From positions 1-64,000 of the forward strand of contig CALFEQ010000031.1 in the NCBI GenBank assembly GCA_937949945.1: a stretch of DNA of 64,000 nt. Direction: 5' to 3'. The translations under genes were made by a program, and so were the position numbers. Of this stretch, positions 16,652-25,116 are shown piece after piece. The notes under the pieces were generated by a model, which saw nothing but the letters and a program-made list of their open reading frames with translations, did no database searches and was not told where the DNA came from. This DNA comes from an uncultured Myxococcales bacterium. Lineage in GTDB: Bacteria > Myxococcota_A > Polyangia > Polyangiales > Polyangiaceae. The stretch's first letter is position 1; every line of letters begins with the position of its first letter.

Positions 16652-17539
16652 ATGCGGATCGCGACCTGGAACGTCAACTCGCTCAAGGCCCGCCTCGAGA
16701 GGCTCGAGTGGTGGATCGGGCGAGCCGCGCCGGACGTGCTCCTGCTCCAGGAGACGAAGCTCACCGACGCGGACGCGCCGCACGACTTCTTCTCGCGGCT
16801 CGGTTACGAGCTCGCGCACCACGGCCAGGGTCGCTGGAACGGCGTCGCCATCGCGAGCCGCATCGGCCTCGCCGAGGTGACGACCGACTTCGGCCGCGCC
16901 GTCGCCGCATCGCCGCCGGAAGCCGGGGACGAGCAGCCCCTCGCCGAGGCTCGCGTGATCTCCGCCGTCGCCGGCGGCATCCGCTTCGTCAACGTGTACG
17001 CGCCGAACGGGCGCGCGGTCGGAACGCCGTTCTACGAGGCCAAGCTCGTCTGGTTCGACTGCCTCTCGCGCTGGATCGAACAGACGGTACGTCCGGACGA
17101 TCCGTTCGTGCTCGGAGGCGACCTCAACATCGCCCCGGACGATCGCGACGTCTGGGACCCGAAGGCATGTCACGGCGGTACGCACGTCTCGCCGCGCGAG
17201 CGCGAGGCCTTCCAACGCCTCCTCCGATGGGGCCTCGTCGACGCGTACCGCAAGCAGTTCCAAGGCGCCGAGCGATACACGTGGTGGGACTACCGCGCGG
17301 GCGACTTCTACAAGAACTACGGCATGCGCATCGATCACATCCTCGTCACCGAGCCGATCGCCAAGCGCATCGTGGCCGCGGAGATCGATCGCGAAGCACG
17401 CAAAGGAAAGCCGACGCCGTCCGATCACGCGCCGCTCGTCGTCGATCTCGACGAGCCGGGGCGACCGTTCGACGCCGGCTGGGAGAGCGCCGCGAAGCGG
17501 ATCGCGGCACGCCGCGCGAAGATCCGATCGAGCGAATGA
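16652..17539 (+). CDS. xth: Exodeoxyribonuclease III (AP endonuclease)
   Basis: A 295-residue member of the exonuclease III family; start ATG 16652 gives the conserved MRIATWNVNSLKARL. Metal and catalytic residues are present in LLLQETKL (Glu), NVYAPNG (Tyr/Asn), LGGDLNIAPDD (Asp/Asn), and SDHAPLVVDL (Asp-His). The segment GMRIDHIL supplies the conserved Asp. It cuts at abasic sites and trims 3' blocked ends in base-excision repair. Length is slightly above the E. coli protein owing to a basic C-terminal tail. A GC-rich hairpin follows the stop codon by two bases. Confidence 0.92.
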   Translation: MRIATWNVNSLKARLERLEWWIGRAAPDVLLLQETKLTDADAPHDFFSRLGYELAHHGQGRWNGVAIASRIGLAEVTTDFGRAVAASPPEAGDEQPLAEARVISAVAGGIRFVNVYAPNGRAVGTPFYEAKLVWFDCLSRWIEQTVRPDDPFVLGGDLNIAPDDRDVWDPKACHGGTHVSPREREAFQRLLRWGLVDAYRKQFQGAERYTWWDYRAGDFYKNYGMRIDHILVTEPIAKRIVAAEIDREARKGKPTPSDHAPLVVDLDEPGRPFDAGWESAAKRIAARRAKIRSSE

Positions 17540-17541
17540 TC

Positions 17542-17556
17542 CGGCGCTTCGCGCCG
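17542..17556. terminator. GC hairpin between convergent genes
   Basis: CGGCGC and GCGCCG form a perfect 6-bp stem with a TTC loop, starting two bases after the xth stop codon. It lacks a T tract on either side, so it is at best a weak or Rho-assisted bidirectional terminator. Confidence 0.4.
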
Positions 17557-17557
17557 C

Positions 17558-17815
17558 TCAGAGCGACGCGATCGTCCGGCGCTCGCTCGAGGCGATCGGC
17601 GCGCGGGAGCCGAGCTTCGTCGGCTCGTTCTCGTCCTTCCGCGTGACGGAGCCGCCGTCCGCAGAGCTGCTCGTCTCGATCGGGAGAGGCAGCTCGTCTT
17701 CGGAGCTCGAGGCCTCCTGACCTTCGAGCTTCCTCGCACCGGGAGGCTCGCTCGCGTCGGGACGCTCGGTCGTGACGGCAGATGAACTAAGCACGGTCGT
17801 AAGCGGAAGCTTCAT
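17558..17815 (-). CDS. Possible small hypothetical protein
   Basis: An 85-residue frame, Ser/Glu/Pro-rich and predicted disordered (EGQEASSSEDELPLP, SSSADGGSVTRKDENEP), with no signal peptide or domain. It fills the gap between xth and a repeat-rich region. Some codon bias fits a gene, but no homology is recognised and it may be a chance frame. Confidence 0.3.
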   Translation of the reverse strand: MKLPLTTVLSSSAVTTERPDASEPPGARKLEGQEASSSEDELPLPIETSSSADGGSVTRKDENEPTKLGSRAPIASSERRTIASL

Positions 17816-17863
17816 GGGCGAAGAAGTCTGTCATGGAGCAGGTCGACCAGCCAGCGCCGCGCA

Positions 17864-18050
17864 GTCCTCTGTCCGCAGTCCTCAGTCCTCGGCACAAGGG
17901 CTGAGCTCACCAGGCAGCATCCCGCACGACCGCTGCGCAGACGACCGCACCGAACACAGCACCCGCGAGACGCCTGAGCTCGTGACGCAGGCAAGGCGCC
18001 GAGGCGATGGACTGAGGACTGAGGACTCGCGGACGCGCAGCGCGTCCGCG
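17864..18050. repeat. Inverted heptamer arrays flanking a 117-bp core, with adjoining perfect hairpin
   Basis: On the left, four 7-bp units (AGTCCTC, TGTCCGC, AGTCCTC, AGTCCTC) span 17864-17891. On the right, three units of GGACTGA/GGACTCG span 18009-18029, which is the reverse complement arrangement. Outside them, GGTCGACCAG on the left matches the complement of CTGGTTGACC on the right in nine of ten bases, so the whole may be a small inverted-repeat element. The right array runs into a perfect hairpin at 18028-18050 with 10-bp arms CGCGGACGCG/CGCGTCCGCG and a CAG loop. No coding sequence is recognised inside. Confidence 0.7.
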
Positions 18051-18096
18051 ACCTGGTTGACCATCCGCCCGCGTTGTTGCAATCGTTCCCGCCCCG

Positions 18097-18534
18097 ATGC
18101 CTCGCCCAGCACCCAACGTCGTCGCGGTCGCGGTGGTCACGACCGTGCTCGTCTTCGCGTGCAGGGCCGGAGAAGTGCCGGGCCCCGTGGAGGCTTCGGC
18201 CGCGCCCGAGTGCCCCACGATGGGCGAGCGGCCGTGCCGGCAGTCGGCCGACTGCGGAAACGGCGCCCACTGCACCGGCGGCCGCTGCTGGGCGAACCAG
18301 GCCGGGTGCCCTTGCTCCTCCGACGAGGACGGCGACTGCGGAGCGAACGCGCATTGCACGCGCGGGCAGTGCTACGCGAACGAGGCAGGCAACCCTTGCT
18401 CGAAGCCGGAGCACTGCGGACCGCGCGCCCACTGCACGGTGGACACCTGCTACCCGAACGCGAGCGGCTCGCCGTGCCAGGAGGACTCGGACTGCGGCCC
18501 GAGCTCCGCGTGCGTCAGCGGCAAGTGCAACTGA
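18097..18534 (+). CDS. Cysteine-rich lipoprotein with repeated C-x5-C-x5-C units
   Basis: A 145-residue lipoprotein (signal ending LVFAC, Cys22). The mature part has four related units of the form C..SADCG.GAHCT.G.CWAN, holding about 20 cysteines in regular spacing. These resemble the Dickkopf-like disulfide repeats common in predatory and myxobacterial surface proteins. They are probably extracellular, disulfide-stabilised binding modules. No enzyme motif is seen. The spacer repeats suggest internal duplication. Confidence 0.65.
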   Translation: MPRPAPNVVAVAVVTTVLVFACRAGEVPGPVEASAAPECPTMGERPCRQSADCGNGAHCTGGRCWANQAGCPCSSDEDGDCGANAHCTRGQCYANEAGNPCSKPEHCGPRAHCTVDTCYPNASGSPCQEDSDCGPSSACVSGKCN

Positions 18535-18583
18535 CGCCGACGCGCGTGCGGTCGGCGAGCATGCGCGGGCGCCGCGCCGGAGA

Positions 18584-19621
18584 TCAGGCCGCGCTCGCGC
18601 GGAGCTTCGGCAGGTGCTCGGCGGGCAGATCGAGCGTGACGACGTCGCCCTCGCTCAGCTTCGTGTCGTGGCGCGGACGGACGAAGGTGCCGTTCCTGCG
18701 CACGCCGACCACGCGGCCGTCGATGGCGTCCTCGCACTCCGAGACGGTCCGGCCCCACCATCCCTTCGGCACCGGGATCTCCATGTCGACGCGCAAGGTC
18801 CCGTCCTCGAGCCGGTAGACGCCGAGGACGCCCGGCTCGATCGCCTGGAGCGCCACGATCGGACCCGTCAGCGCGCTCGTGCTGAACGTCTCGTCGAAGT
18901 CGAGCGCCGAGCGCATCTTGCTGGCCATCCGCTGATCGAACATGCGCATGACGACGCGGATCTTCGGGTTCTCCCTCCGCGCGTCGATCGCGATCTCGAG
19001 GTTCGCGAGGTCGTCGTCGGTCGCGCACACGATCGCCTTCGCGTGCCGGACCCCGGCCTCGATGAGGAGCGCGTCGCGCCGCGCGTCGCCGTAGAGCACG
19101 GGGATGCCCAGCTCGACGACCATCGGCGCGAACGACTCGGTGGGCCTGCGCTCGATCGCGACCACGGCCTGCCCGAGGCTGGCGAGCGACTCGACCACGC
19201 GGATCCCGACGTGGCCGAGCCCGCAGACGACGATGTGATCTCGCATCCGGTCCGTCATGATCTTCACCCAGAGCTTGCGGCGCTCCTCCACGTCGAACAC
19301 CGACGAGCCCACGCGGATGACGCCGCGCAAGAGCAAGCCGGCACCGATGAGCGGCGTGATCCAGAAGATGAAGCGAGCGAACGGCGCACGTGGCAGCATC
19401 TCCGTCGGCTCGAAGAAGAGCTGCATGTACATGCCGTACAGGTCGAACCCGAAGTCGAGCAGCGGCTCGCCGTGACGAGCCATGTCCCAGCGGACGATCG
19501 CCGTCGCGAGGAACAGGTAAGCGACGAGCGCGACGAGCCACGGGACGATCTTGGCCGCGAAATGCCAGAAGATCAGCGAGCCCACGGCAGGTGGGCGGTG
19601 AAACTCGGGCTTCCGGTGCAT
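18584..19621 (-). CDS. Ion-channel-like membrane protein with TrkA-N/RCK domain
   Basis: A 345-residue protein with two transmembrane helices (about residues 25-43 and 83-103) flanking a pore-like segment, then a TrkA-N Rossmann domain (HIVVCGLGHVGIRVVESL, GDARRDALLIEAGV) and a TrkA-C-like end (LSEGDVVTLDLP). This is the layout of RCK-gated potassium channels. The segment between the helices (DLYGMYMQLFFEP) lacks the TVGYG selectivity filter, so ion choice is uncertain. The NAD-binding glycine motif GxGxxG is intact. Confidence 0.75.
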   Translation of the reverse strand: MHRKPEFHRPPAVGSLIFWHFAAKIVPWLVALVAYLFLATAIVRWDMARHGEPLLDFGFDLYGMYMQLFFEPTEMLPRAPFARFIFWITPLIGAGLLLRGVIRVGSSVFDVEERRKLWVKIMTDRMRDHIVVCGLGHVGIRVVESLASLGQAVVAIERRPTESFAPMVVELGIPVLYGDARRDALLIEAGVRHAKAIVCATDDDLANLEIAIDARRENPKIRVVMRMFDQRMASKMRSALDFDETFSTSALTGPIVALQAIEPGVLGVYRLEDGTLRVDMEIPVPKGWWGRTVSECEDAIDGRVVGVRRNGTFVRPRHDTKLSEGDVVTLDLPAEHLPKLRASAA

Positions 19622-19723
19622 CGACGTGTGCTCGCCCGAAGAGCTAGCGGCCTCGGCGCGAGGGCGCGAGCGAAATCGCGCGGAGGCCCTTCCGCGTCTG
19701 CTCCGGCCGCGGTCGCCGCGGGC

Positions 19724-20080
19724 TCAGCGAAACAAGAGCAGCGACAACGCGACGAGGACGACGATGACCCCGGCGGTGATCGCCACCATCGTCGAGAGCG
19801 GCATCCCCTGCTGCCCCCGCTGGAGCGTGTTCGTCACGACCGCCGAAGGCGGGGGAGGCACGATGGACACGCCCTCCGCCGGCGTCTCGGGGTACACGTC
19901 CTGCCCGAGCTCGATGTGCCCCGACACTGCGGCCGCCGGGATCGCCGGTGGCTTGGCCCGCCCCATCGATGCGTAGTCCGGCGGCGCCACGACGCTCTCC
20001 GACGCACGCTCGACGGGCGCGGCCGACTTCGTCGGATCGATGAGCTTCGCGGCGCTCTCCTTGTCGGTTTCGCTGGTCAT
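19724..20080 (-). CDS. Tail-anchored small membrane protein
   Basis: A 118-residue protein: a Pro/Ala-rich, probably disordered cytoplasmic part followed by a single C-terminal transmembrane helix (MVAITAGVIVVLVALSLLLF) ending one residue later in Arg. No domain recognised. It is head-to-head with the kinase gene at 20220, sharing a 139-bp intergenic region, and might be a kinase substrate, though this is a guess from position only. Confidence 0.45.
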   Translation of the reverse strand: MTSETDKESAAKLIDPTKSAAPVERASESVVAPPDYASMGRAKPPAIPAAAVSGHIELGQDVYPETPAEGVSIVPPPPSAVVTNTLQRGQQGMPLSTMVAITAGVIVVLVALSLLLFR

Positions 20081-20219
20081 CGGAGAACGCCCACTTCCCT
20101 CGGACCTCGGATCGTACGTCTTGGATCGTACACGCGTTTCGCCGCGCGCAAACCTTCTTCATGCCGGACGCGGCCGGCGGTCGATGCCGAATCCGGACGG
20201 ACCTTGCTACACTGACGGA

Positions 20220-21233
20220 GTGAGAGCGCTCGTCCCCGATCGCGTCGGCTCGACCATCGGAGGCCGCTACGCGATCACGGCCGAGCTGGGACGGGGTGGG
20301 ACGGCGACGGTCTACGAAGCGACGGATCTCCGGCTCGGCCACACCGTCGCGGTCAAAATCCTGCACAGCAGGCATCCGACCGCGCATCGGCGCATGGAGC
20401 GCGAGGCCCGCGTCGCCGCGGGGCTCGGTCACCCGAACGTCTGCCTGGTGACCGACTTCGGGCACCTCGACGATCGGACGCCTTACCTGGTGATGGAGCT
20501 GCTCGTCGGCCGCTCGCTCGGCGATCTGCTGCGCCACGTGGGACCGCTCGACGTCGACTTCGTGCTCGACGTCGCCAAGCAGGTCCTCTCCGTTCTTCAC
20601 GTCGCGCACGACCGCGGCGTCATTCATCGCGACATCAAGCCGGACAACATCTTCCTCGCGGAGGTCGTCGGCCGGCCGCCGCTCGTGAAGGTGCTCGACT
20701 TCGGCATCGCGACCGCCGACTGCGAAGAGGGACTGACGACGAAAGGCAAGATCGTCGGCACGCCCGCATACATGTCGCCCGAGCAGGTGATGGGCGAGCG
20801 CGACATCGACGGCCGCACCGACATCTACTCGTGCGGCGTCGTCCTCTACGAGTGTCTCACCGGCAGGCCGCCCTACGTGGCGGAGAGCCGCTCGGAGCTG
20901 ATGGACGCGATCATCCGCGGCGGCGCCACGCCGATCCTCGATCTGCGCCCCGACCTCCCGCCCGCCGTGGCGTACGCGATCGATCGCGCGATGCGCGTCG
21001 AGCGCGAGCCGCGCTTCCCGACGGCGCTCGACATGATCGACGCGCTCGAAGGTCGCGTGGAGATCCCGTTCGCGACGTGGGAGGCCGAGACGGAGAGGCT
21101 CAATCGGCTCGAGGACGTGATCCGAGCGACGCCCCCCAGAGGAACGCTCGATGGCGTCGTCTCGGAGGCCGAGATCCGCTTCGAGGACAGGACGCAACGC
21201 TACGTCCCGTCCGCGCGCGGTCGCCGCCGCTGA
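20220..21233 (+). CDS. Ser/Thr protein kinase, soluble, canonical
   Basis: A 337-residue protein from GTG 20220 (an ATG at 20184 is possible). It is almost entirely a Hanks-type kinase domain: glycine loop GRGGTATV (about 24-31), Lys46 in VAVKIL, HRDIKPDN (136-143), DFG (160-162), and APE-equivalent SPEQ. All catalytic residues are present. A short C-terminal tail without a membrane helix follows. Many such eukaryotic-like kinases are typical of myxobacteria. It converges with the second kinase gene, 34 bp apart at the 3' ends. Confidence 0.85.
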   Translation: MRALVPDRVGSTIGGRYAITAELGRGGTATVYEATDLRLGHTVAVKILHSRHPTAHRRMEREARVAAGLGHPNVCLVTDFGHLDDRTPYLVMELLVGRSLGDLLRHVGPLDVDFVLDVAKQVLSVLHVAHDRGVIHRDIKPDNIFLAEVVGRPPLVKVLDFGIATADCEEGLTTKGKIVGTPAYMSPEQVMGERDIDGRTDIYSCGVVLYECLTGRPPYVAESRSELMDAIIRGGATPILDLRPDLPPAVAYAIDRAMRVEREPRFPTALDMIDALEGRVEIPFATWEAETERLNRLEDVIRATPPRGTLDGVVSEAEIRFEDRTQRYVPSARGRRR

Positions 21234-21267
21234 CGGCGCTCGAGCGCCGTCCGTCGCCGTCGCTGCA

Positions 21268-23115
21268 TCAGCGACGGGACGGCGTCGTCTTGCCCTGACC
21301 TCGACGCGTCGTCGGGGTGGGGCTCGCCGGCGCCGACGACGCCGTCACCGCCGGCGGCGCCGGCATGGCGCTCTCGACGGGCGCGGTCCTGACCGCCGGC
21401 GGCGCGATGATCACGGGGCCCGGCATCGTCGACGGCAGAGCGGAGCCGGTCACGACGACGGGCGCGGCGGTGGCCGCGGCCGTGACCGTGGCCGTGGTCA
21501 CGACCGGAGCGACGCCCGACGTCGTCGACGGATCGTCGGCCTGCAGCTCGCGCGCGCGCGTTCGCACGAGCACGATGGCGATGATGATGAGCAGGATGCC
21601 CGACACGACGCCCGCCGCGATCGTCATCGCGACGCCCGTCTGGGTCGAGCGCATGTCGCGCGAGACGGTCTTCGCGAAGCCGACGACGGTCCCGACCAAG
21701 GTCCGTCGTTGCGCTCGTGTGCGGACCGTGACGACAGGAGAGAGCGGCGTCGAGGGCGTCACGAGGCCAGCTCCCGACGAGCTCGTCCCGACGGCCATAC
21801 CCAGCGGTGGGGCCGGCGGGGGCATGGGCATCGCGTGATCGGCCCTCGGGGTCATCGCGCGCACGGCTTCGCGCCCTGCCCTCCCGTCCTCGGGCCGCTT
21901 CCGCGGCGTCTCCATGTCGTCGTCGAGCTCGCCGCGGGCGTCGCGGTTGAACGCCGTCGTCTGCTCTTCGTCCGGGTAGTCGATCACGGGGCCCGGAGGA
22001 GGCGCATGCAGCGCGCTCGCGATCGGGGTCGGCACCGACTCCCTCACGGCGACCTCGTTGATGAGAGCAGCGACCTCCACCCTCGTCGCGCCGGACGGCC
22101 GCTCCTCGGCGGCGCGACCGGTGACCTCCTCGAGCATCCGGGCGCGCGCGTCGAGCTCCTCGCTCGCGTTGCGCTCCACCCAGCTCCCGACGAGGCGTGG
22201 CGGCGCGGGCGGAAGGGCCTCCTCGAGCGCGAGCGCCATCTCGCGCGCGGTCGGGAAGCGGATGTTCGGATCGCGAGCGAGGCCGCGTGCGAGGATGGGG
22301 TCGAGCGCCGCCGGCAACCCCATCGACGATGGCGGCGGGATCTCGCGCTTGAGGACGGCGCGATAGAGCGCGGCCTCCGAGTCCGCGACGAAGAGCCGTC
22401 GCCCGGCCAGCATCTCCCAGAGAACGACGCTCGCCGCCCAGATGTCCGCGCGACGATCGACGTCCCGGCTCTCGAGCTGCTCGGGCGCCATGTACGCGAG
22501 CTTGCCTTTGATCGATCCGTCTTGCGTCGTGTGGAGGCGATCGGCGGCCTTCGCGATGCCGAAGTCGAAGACGCGCGCCACGCCGTCGACGCCGACGAGC
22601 ACGTTCTGCGGGGAGACGTCGCGGTGCACGATCTGGAGCGGCACGCCTCGATCCGATCGCGCCTCGTGCGCGGCGTGCAGCCCCTCGAGGATGCCGGTGG
22701 CGATCGCGATCGCGATCCTCGGCTCGACGCGCTCGCCCCGCCTCGCCGTCGTGGTGAGGAGCTTCGAGAGCGCCTCGCCGTGGACGTACTCCATGACGAG
22801 GAGCAGCTCGCCTCCGGCAGCGACGACGTCGAGCGTCTGCACCACGTGCGCGTTGTGGATGCGCGTCGCGAGCCGCGCCTCGTCGAGGAACATCTGCACG
22901 AACTCGGGCTCGCGTGCGACGTGCGGGTGCAGCCGCTTGATCGCGACGACGCGCGAGAAGCCGACGGCCCCGATCTGTCGGCCGAAGCAGACGCTGGCCA
23001 TCCCGCCCGAGGCGATTTCGGCGTGGACCTCGTAGCGTCCAATCCGCTCTATGGCGCCGGCAGCGTTCAAGGGCTCTCCGCGGGAGACGTCGCTCCGTCT
23101 CCCATCATAGAGCAC
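21268..23115 (-). CDS. Membrane-anchored Ser/Thr protein kinase with HRDVSPQN catalytic loop
   Basis: A 615-residue protein. Residues about 27-300 form a kinase domain with ASGGMASV, VVAIKRLHP, IVHRDVSPQNVLV, DFGIAK and APEQ. The catalytic loop reads VSPQN rather than the usual IKPxN, so the normal Lys is Ser; this variant is widespread in myxobacterial kinases. A long Pro/Ala-rich linker follows, then one transmembrane helix near residue 495 (AMTIAAGVVSGILLIIIAIVLV) and a Thr/Ala/Pro-rich extracytoplasmic tail of about 100 residues. It probably signals from envelope to cytoplasm; no ligand domain is visible. Confidence 0.85.
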   Translation of the reverse strand: MLYDGRRSDVSRGEPLNAAGAIERIGRYEVHAEIASGGMASVCFGRQIGAVGFSRVVAIKRLHPHVAREPEFVQMFLDEARLATRIHNAHVVQTLDVVAAGGELLLVMEYVHGEALSKLLTTTARRGERVEPRIAIAIATGILEGLHAAHEARSDRGVPLQIVHRDVSPQNVLVGVDGVARVFDFGIAKAADRLHTTQDGSIKGKLAYMAPEQLESRDVDRRADIWAASVVLWEMLAGRRLFVADSEAALYRAVLKREIPPPSSMGLPAALDPILARGLARDPNIRFPTAREMALALEEALPPAPPRLVGSWVERNASEELDARARMLEEVTGRAAEERPSGATRVEVAALINEVAVRESVPTPIASALHAPPPGPVIDYPDEEQTTAFNRDARGELDDDMETPRKRPEDGRAGREAVRAMTPRADHAMPMPPPAPPLGMAVGTSSSGAGLVTPSTPLSPVVTVRTRAQRRTLVGTVVGFAKTVSRDMRSTQTGVAMTIAAGVVSGILLIIIAIVLVRTRARELQADDPSTTSGVAPVVTTATVTAAATAAPVVVTGSALPSTMPGPVIIAPPAVRTAPVESAMPAPPAVTASSAPASPTPTTRRGQGKTTPSRR

Positions 23116-23248
23116 ACGACGAGCGCTCGATATCGCCGTGCGTCAGAGCGCGTTCGATCGCTCACGGATCGCGTCGATGCGCCCGAGCTATCGGCGATCC
23201 CTTTCGTCACGTACTTCTCGCTCTCGTCCGGACGAGTACACTCTGGCC

Positions 23249-24510
23249 ATGAGTGCGGGAGCCCGCACACCAACGAGCGCTCCCTCCAGACCGTGGCGCG
23301 ACCGCAAGTGGCGCGCTCGCTCACGCGTCTTCTGGCTCGTGGCCGTCGTGACGATGGCAGCGGCGGCGTGCAGCGCGTTCGGAGACGAGCAGCGCGCGTC
23401 GGTCCCGGCCAGCGATGCGAGCGCGGACTCGTCCAGCTCGGCCGAGGATGCCGGACACGACTCGCCCGCGCCCGGCTGCCGCGAGCCCGGCCCGCCGGTT
23501 CTGGACACGACCTTCGGGCTCCAATCGCTACCGGTGGAGACGGCACCGAGGATGGCGCTCGAGCCGAGCGGACGCATCGCGTTCGTCGGCATGCGCTCCG
23601 GATGCACGGACGCCACGGCCGCGCTCTCGATCCACGTGCTCCTCGACGACGGCGGAGCTTTCTCCTTGGCTCCATGCTTCGGAGAGGGCGAGGTACCGAT
23701 TTCCTTTTTCGCGACGACGAACGGATACCTCCTCACGAGCGCCACCGCGGAGTCGAGGGAGACGCTGATCCGGCAACTCGACGCCAATGGAAACGTGCTG
23801 CAACTGGCGCGGGTCGGCCCCTCGAGCGGCGACATGTACCGCCCGACCTTCGCCGTCGAGCTCTCCGGCAGGGTCATCTGGGGCGGCTATCGCACTGGAA
23901 CCACGCTCCCGACCGTGGGCATCCTCGGTTTCGTCGAGGGGTCGAGTGCGAAGCGAACCCCGGAGCTCGATTCGATCCCGGTGACGGCGGCCATCGAAGG
24001 CCAGGACCTCTACGTGTTGTTCACGCCAGCCGCGCTCGGCGCGCCGAAGCACGTCGTCCTCCGGAAGTACTCGATCGCAGGCAACTCATTGCTCGAGGAC
24101 GTCACCTACGCCAACAACGACCGCTCACGCCTCGAAGGCGTCTACGCCAGCCCCACGCAGATGGCCGGCTTCGGCTCGATGACGGTCCGCGACGGTGTGG
24201 TCACCATCGCCGTCCCGACGGGGATGTCGTCGAAGTCTTCCAGTTCGACGGCGACAAGTGGCGTCGCCTCTCGGCGCTCGTCGGCTACACGTCGCTGTCG
24301 CACGTCACCACGGCGTGCGACGGCGTCGTCACCGTCGGTCATGGCGGTCCGGCGCGCCTGTCTCGAATCGAGCCCGACGGAGTCGCCTCGCTCGAGCTGG
24401 CTGACGGCGGGTCTCAAATCTGGAGCATCGCGCGCATGGCGGACGGGTCGATGTTCGTCGTGGTCCAACGCCCCTCGGAGGGACCGAAGATCATGCGAGT
24501 GCACCCGTGA
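23249..24510 (+). CDS. Secreted beta-propeller-like lipoprotein, interrupted by a one-base frameshift
   Basis: Starts at ATG 23249. The N-terminus is unusually long and basic before a hydrophobic core ending TMAAAAC (lipobox-like, Cys34). The body alternates strands such as GRIAFVGMRSG and GRVIWGGYRTG, as in propellers. Coding runs to GVVTIAVPTG, and at the GGGG run 24220-24223 it shifts frame. It then continues as DVVEVFQFDGDKWRRL... to EGPKIMRVHP at the stop at 24510. One added G gives a continuous protein of about 420 residues. The third-position bias continues unbroken across the shift, favouring a sequencing indel or very recent mutation. Confidence 0.6.
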
Positions 24511-24585
24511 CCTGCTCGTGACCGCGTTCGCTCGTCCCACGTTCGCTCGTCGCGTGCGTGTGTAGATGCCGGGCTCGCCGAGGCT

Positions 24586-25116
24586 TCAAGCGCTGTCGCA
24601 ACGAGCAGCAGGTCCGAGGTCACCGAGGACGCGTTCGAGCTCGATCTCGCGTAGCCCCGCGTCGAGCCTCGCGCGCTCGCCCCACCACGCGAGGGTGTTC
24701 GGCGGCGTCCCCGCGAGCGCCTCCTTGTAGTCCTCCGGCTCGAGCAGGAGCACCGCCTCACGCGATCCTTCGAGCGAGGCGTCGAGCGCCTCGAGCTCCC
24801 GCGCCAGCATCGAGGCCCCGCTCTTCGCCGCCTCTTCGAGGACCGCACGCGCCGCCACCGCCAAGTACACCCAGCGCTCCGCGTCGGGCCCCTCCTCCAG
24901 GCCCTCCGCGAACGCCTCCGCCGCCTGCGCGAGCTCGTCGCGGACGCAGTCGCTCCCGAGGCTCGCGAGCAGCGCTCGCGCCGCATGCACCATCGGCGCG
25001 CTCTTGCGCCGAGCCACCGCGCGTCGCGCAGCGTCGATCTCGAGCGAGAGCCGATCGAGCAGCGCCTTCGAGTCCTGCCTGCGGACGGAGTCTGCCGACA
25101 CGGGGATGCTCCTCAT
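24586..25116 (-). CDS. Helical protein of unknown function, coupled to the ECF-like sigma gene
   Basis: A 176-residue, mostly alpha-helical, acidic soluble protein with Ala/Leu/Glu-rich helices. It shows no domain I recognise. Its ATG overlaps the stop of the sigma-like gene in an ATGA tetranucleotide, so the two are translationally coupled and probably function together. An anti-sigma or accessory role is a reasonable guess. No zinc motif or membrane helix is present. Confidence 0.5.
   Translation of the reverse strand: MRSIPVSADSVRRQDSKALLDRLSLEIDAARRAVARRKSAPMVHAARALLASLGSDCVRDELAQAAEAFAEGLEEGPDAERWVYLAVAARAVLEEAAKSGASMLARELEALDASLEGSREAVLLLEPEDYKEALAGTPPNTLAWWGERARLDAGLREIELERVLGDLGPAARCDSA

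Noticed and set aside
21151..24510. 1119-codon plus-strand open frame
   Set aside because: Most of it is antisense to the kinase gene at 21268-23115 and has no domain. Only the last 95 codons are real, as the shifted end of the propeller gene.
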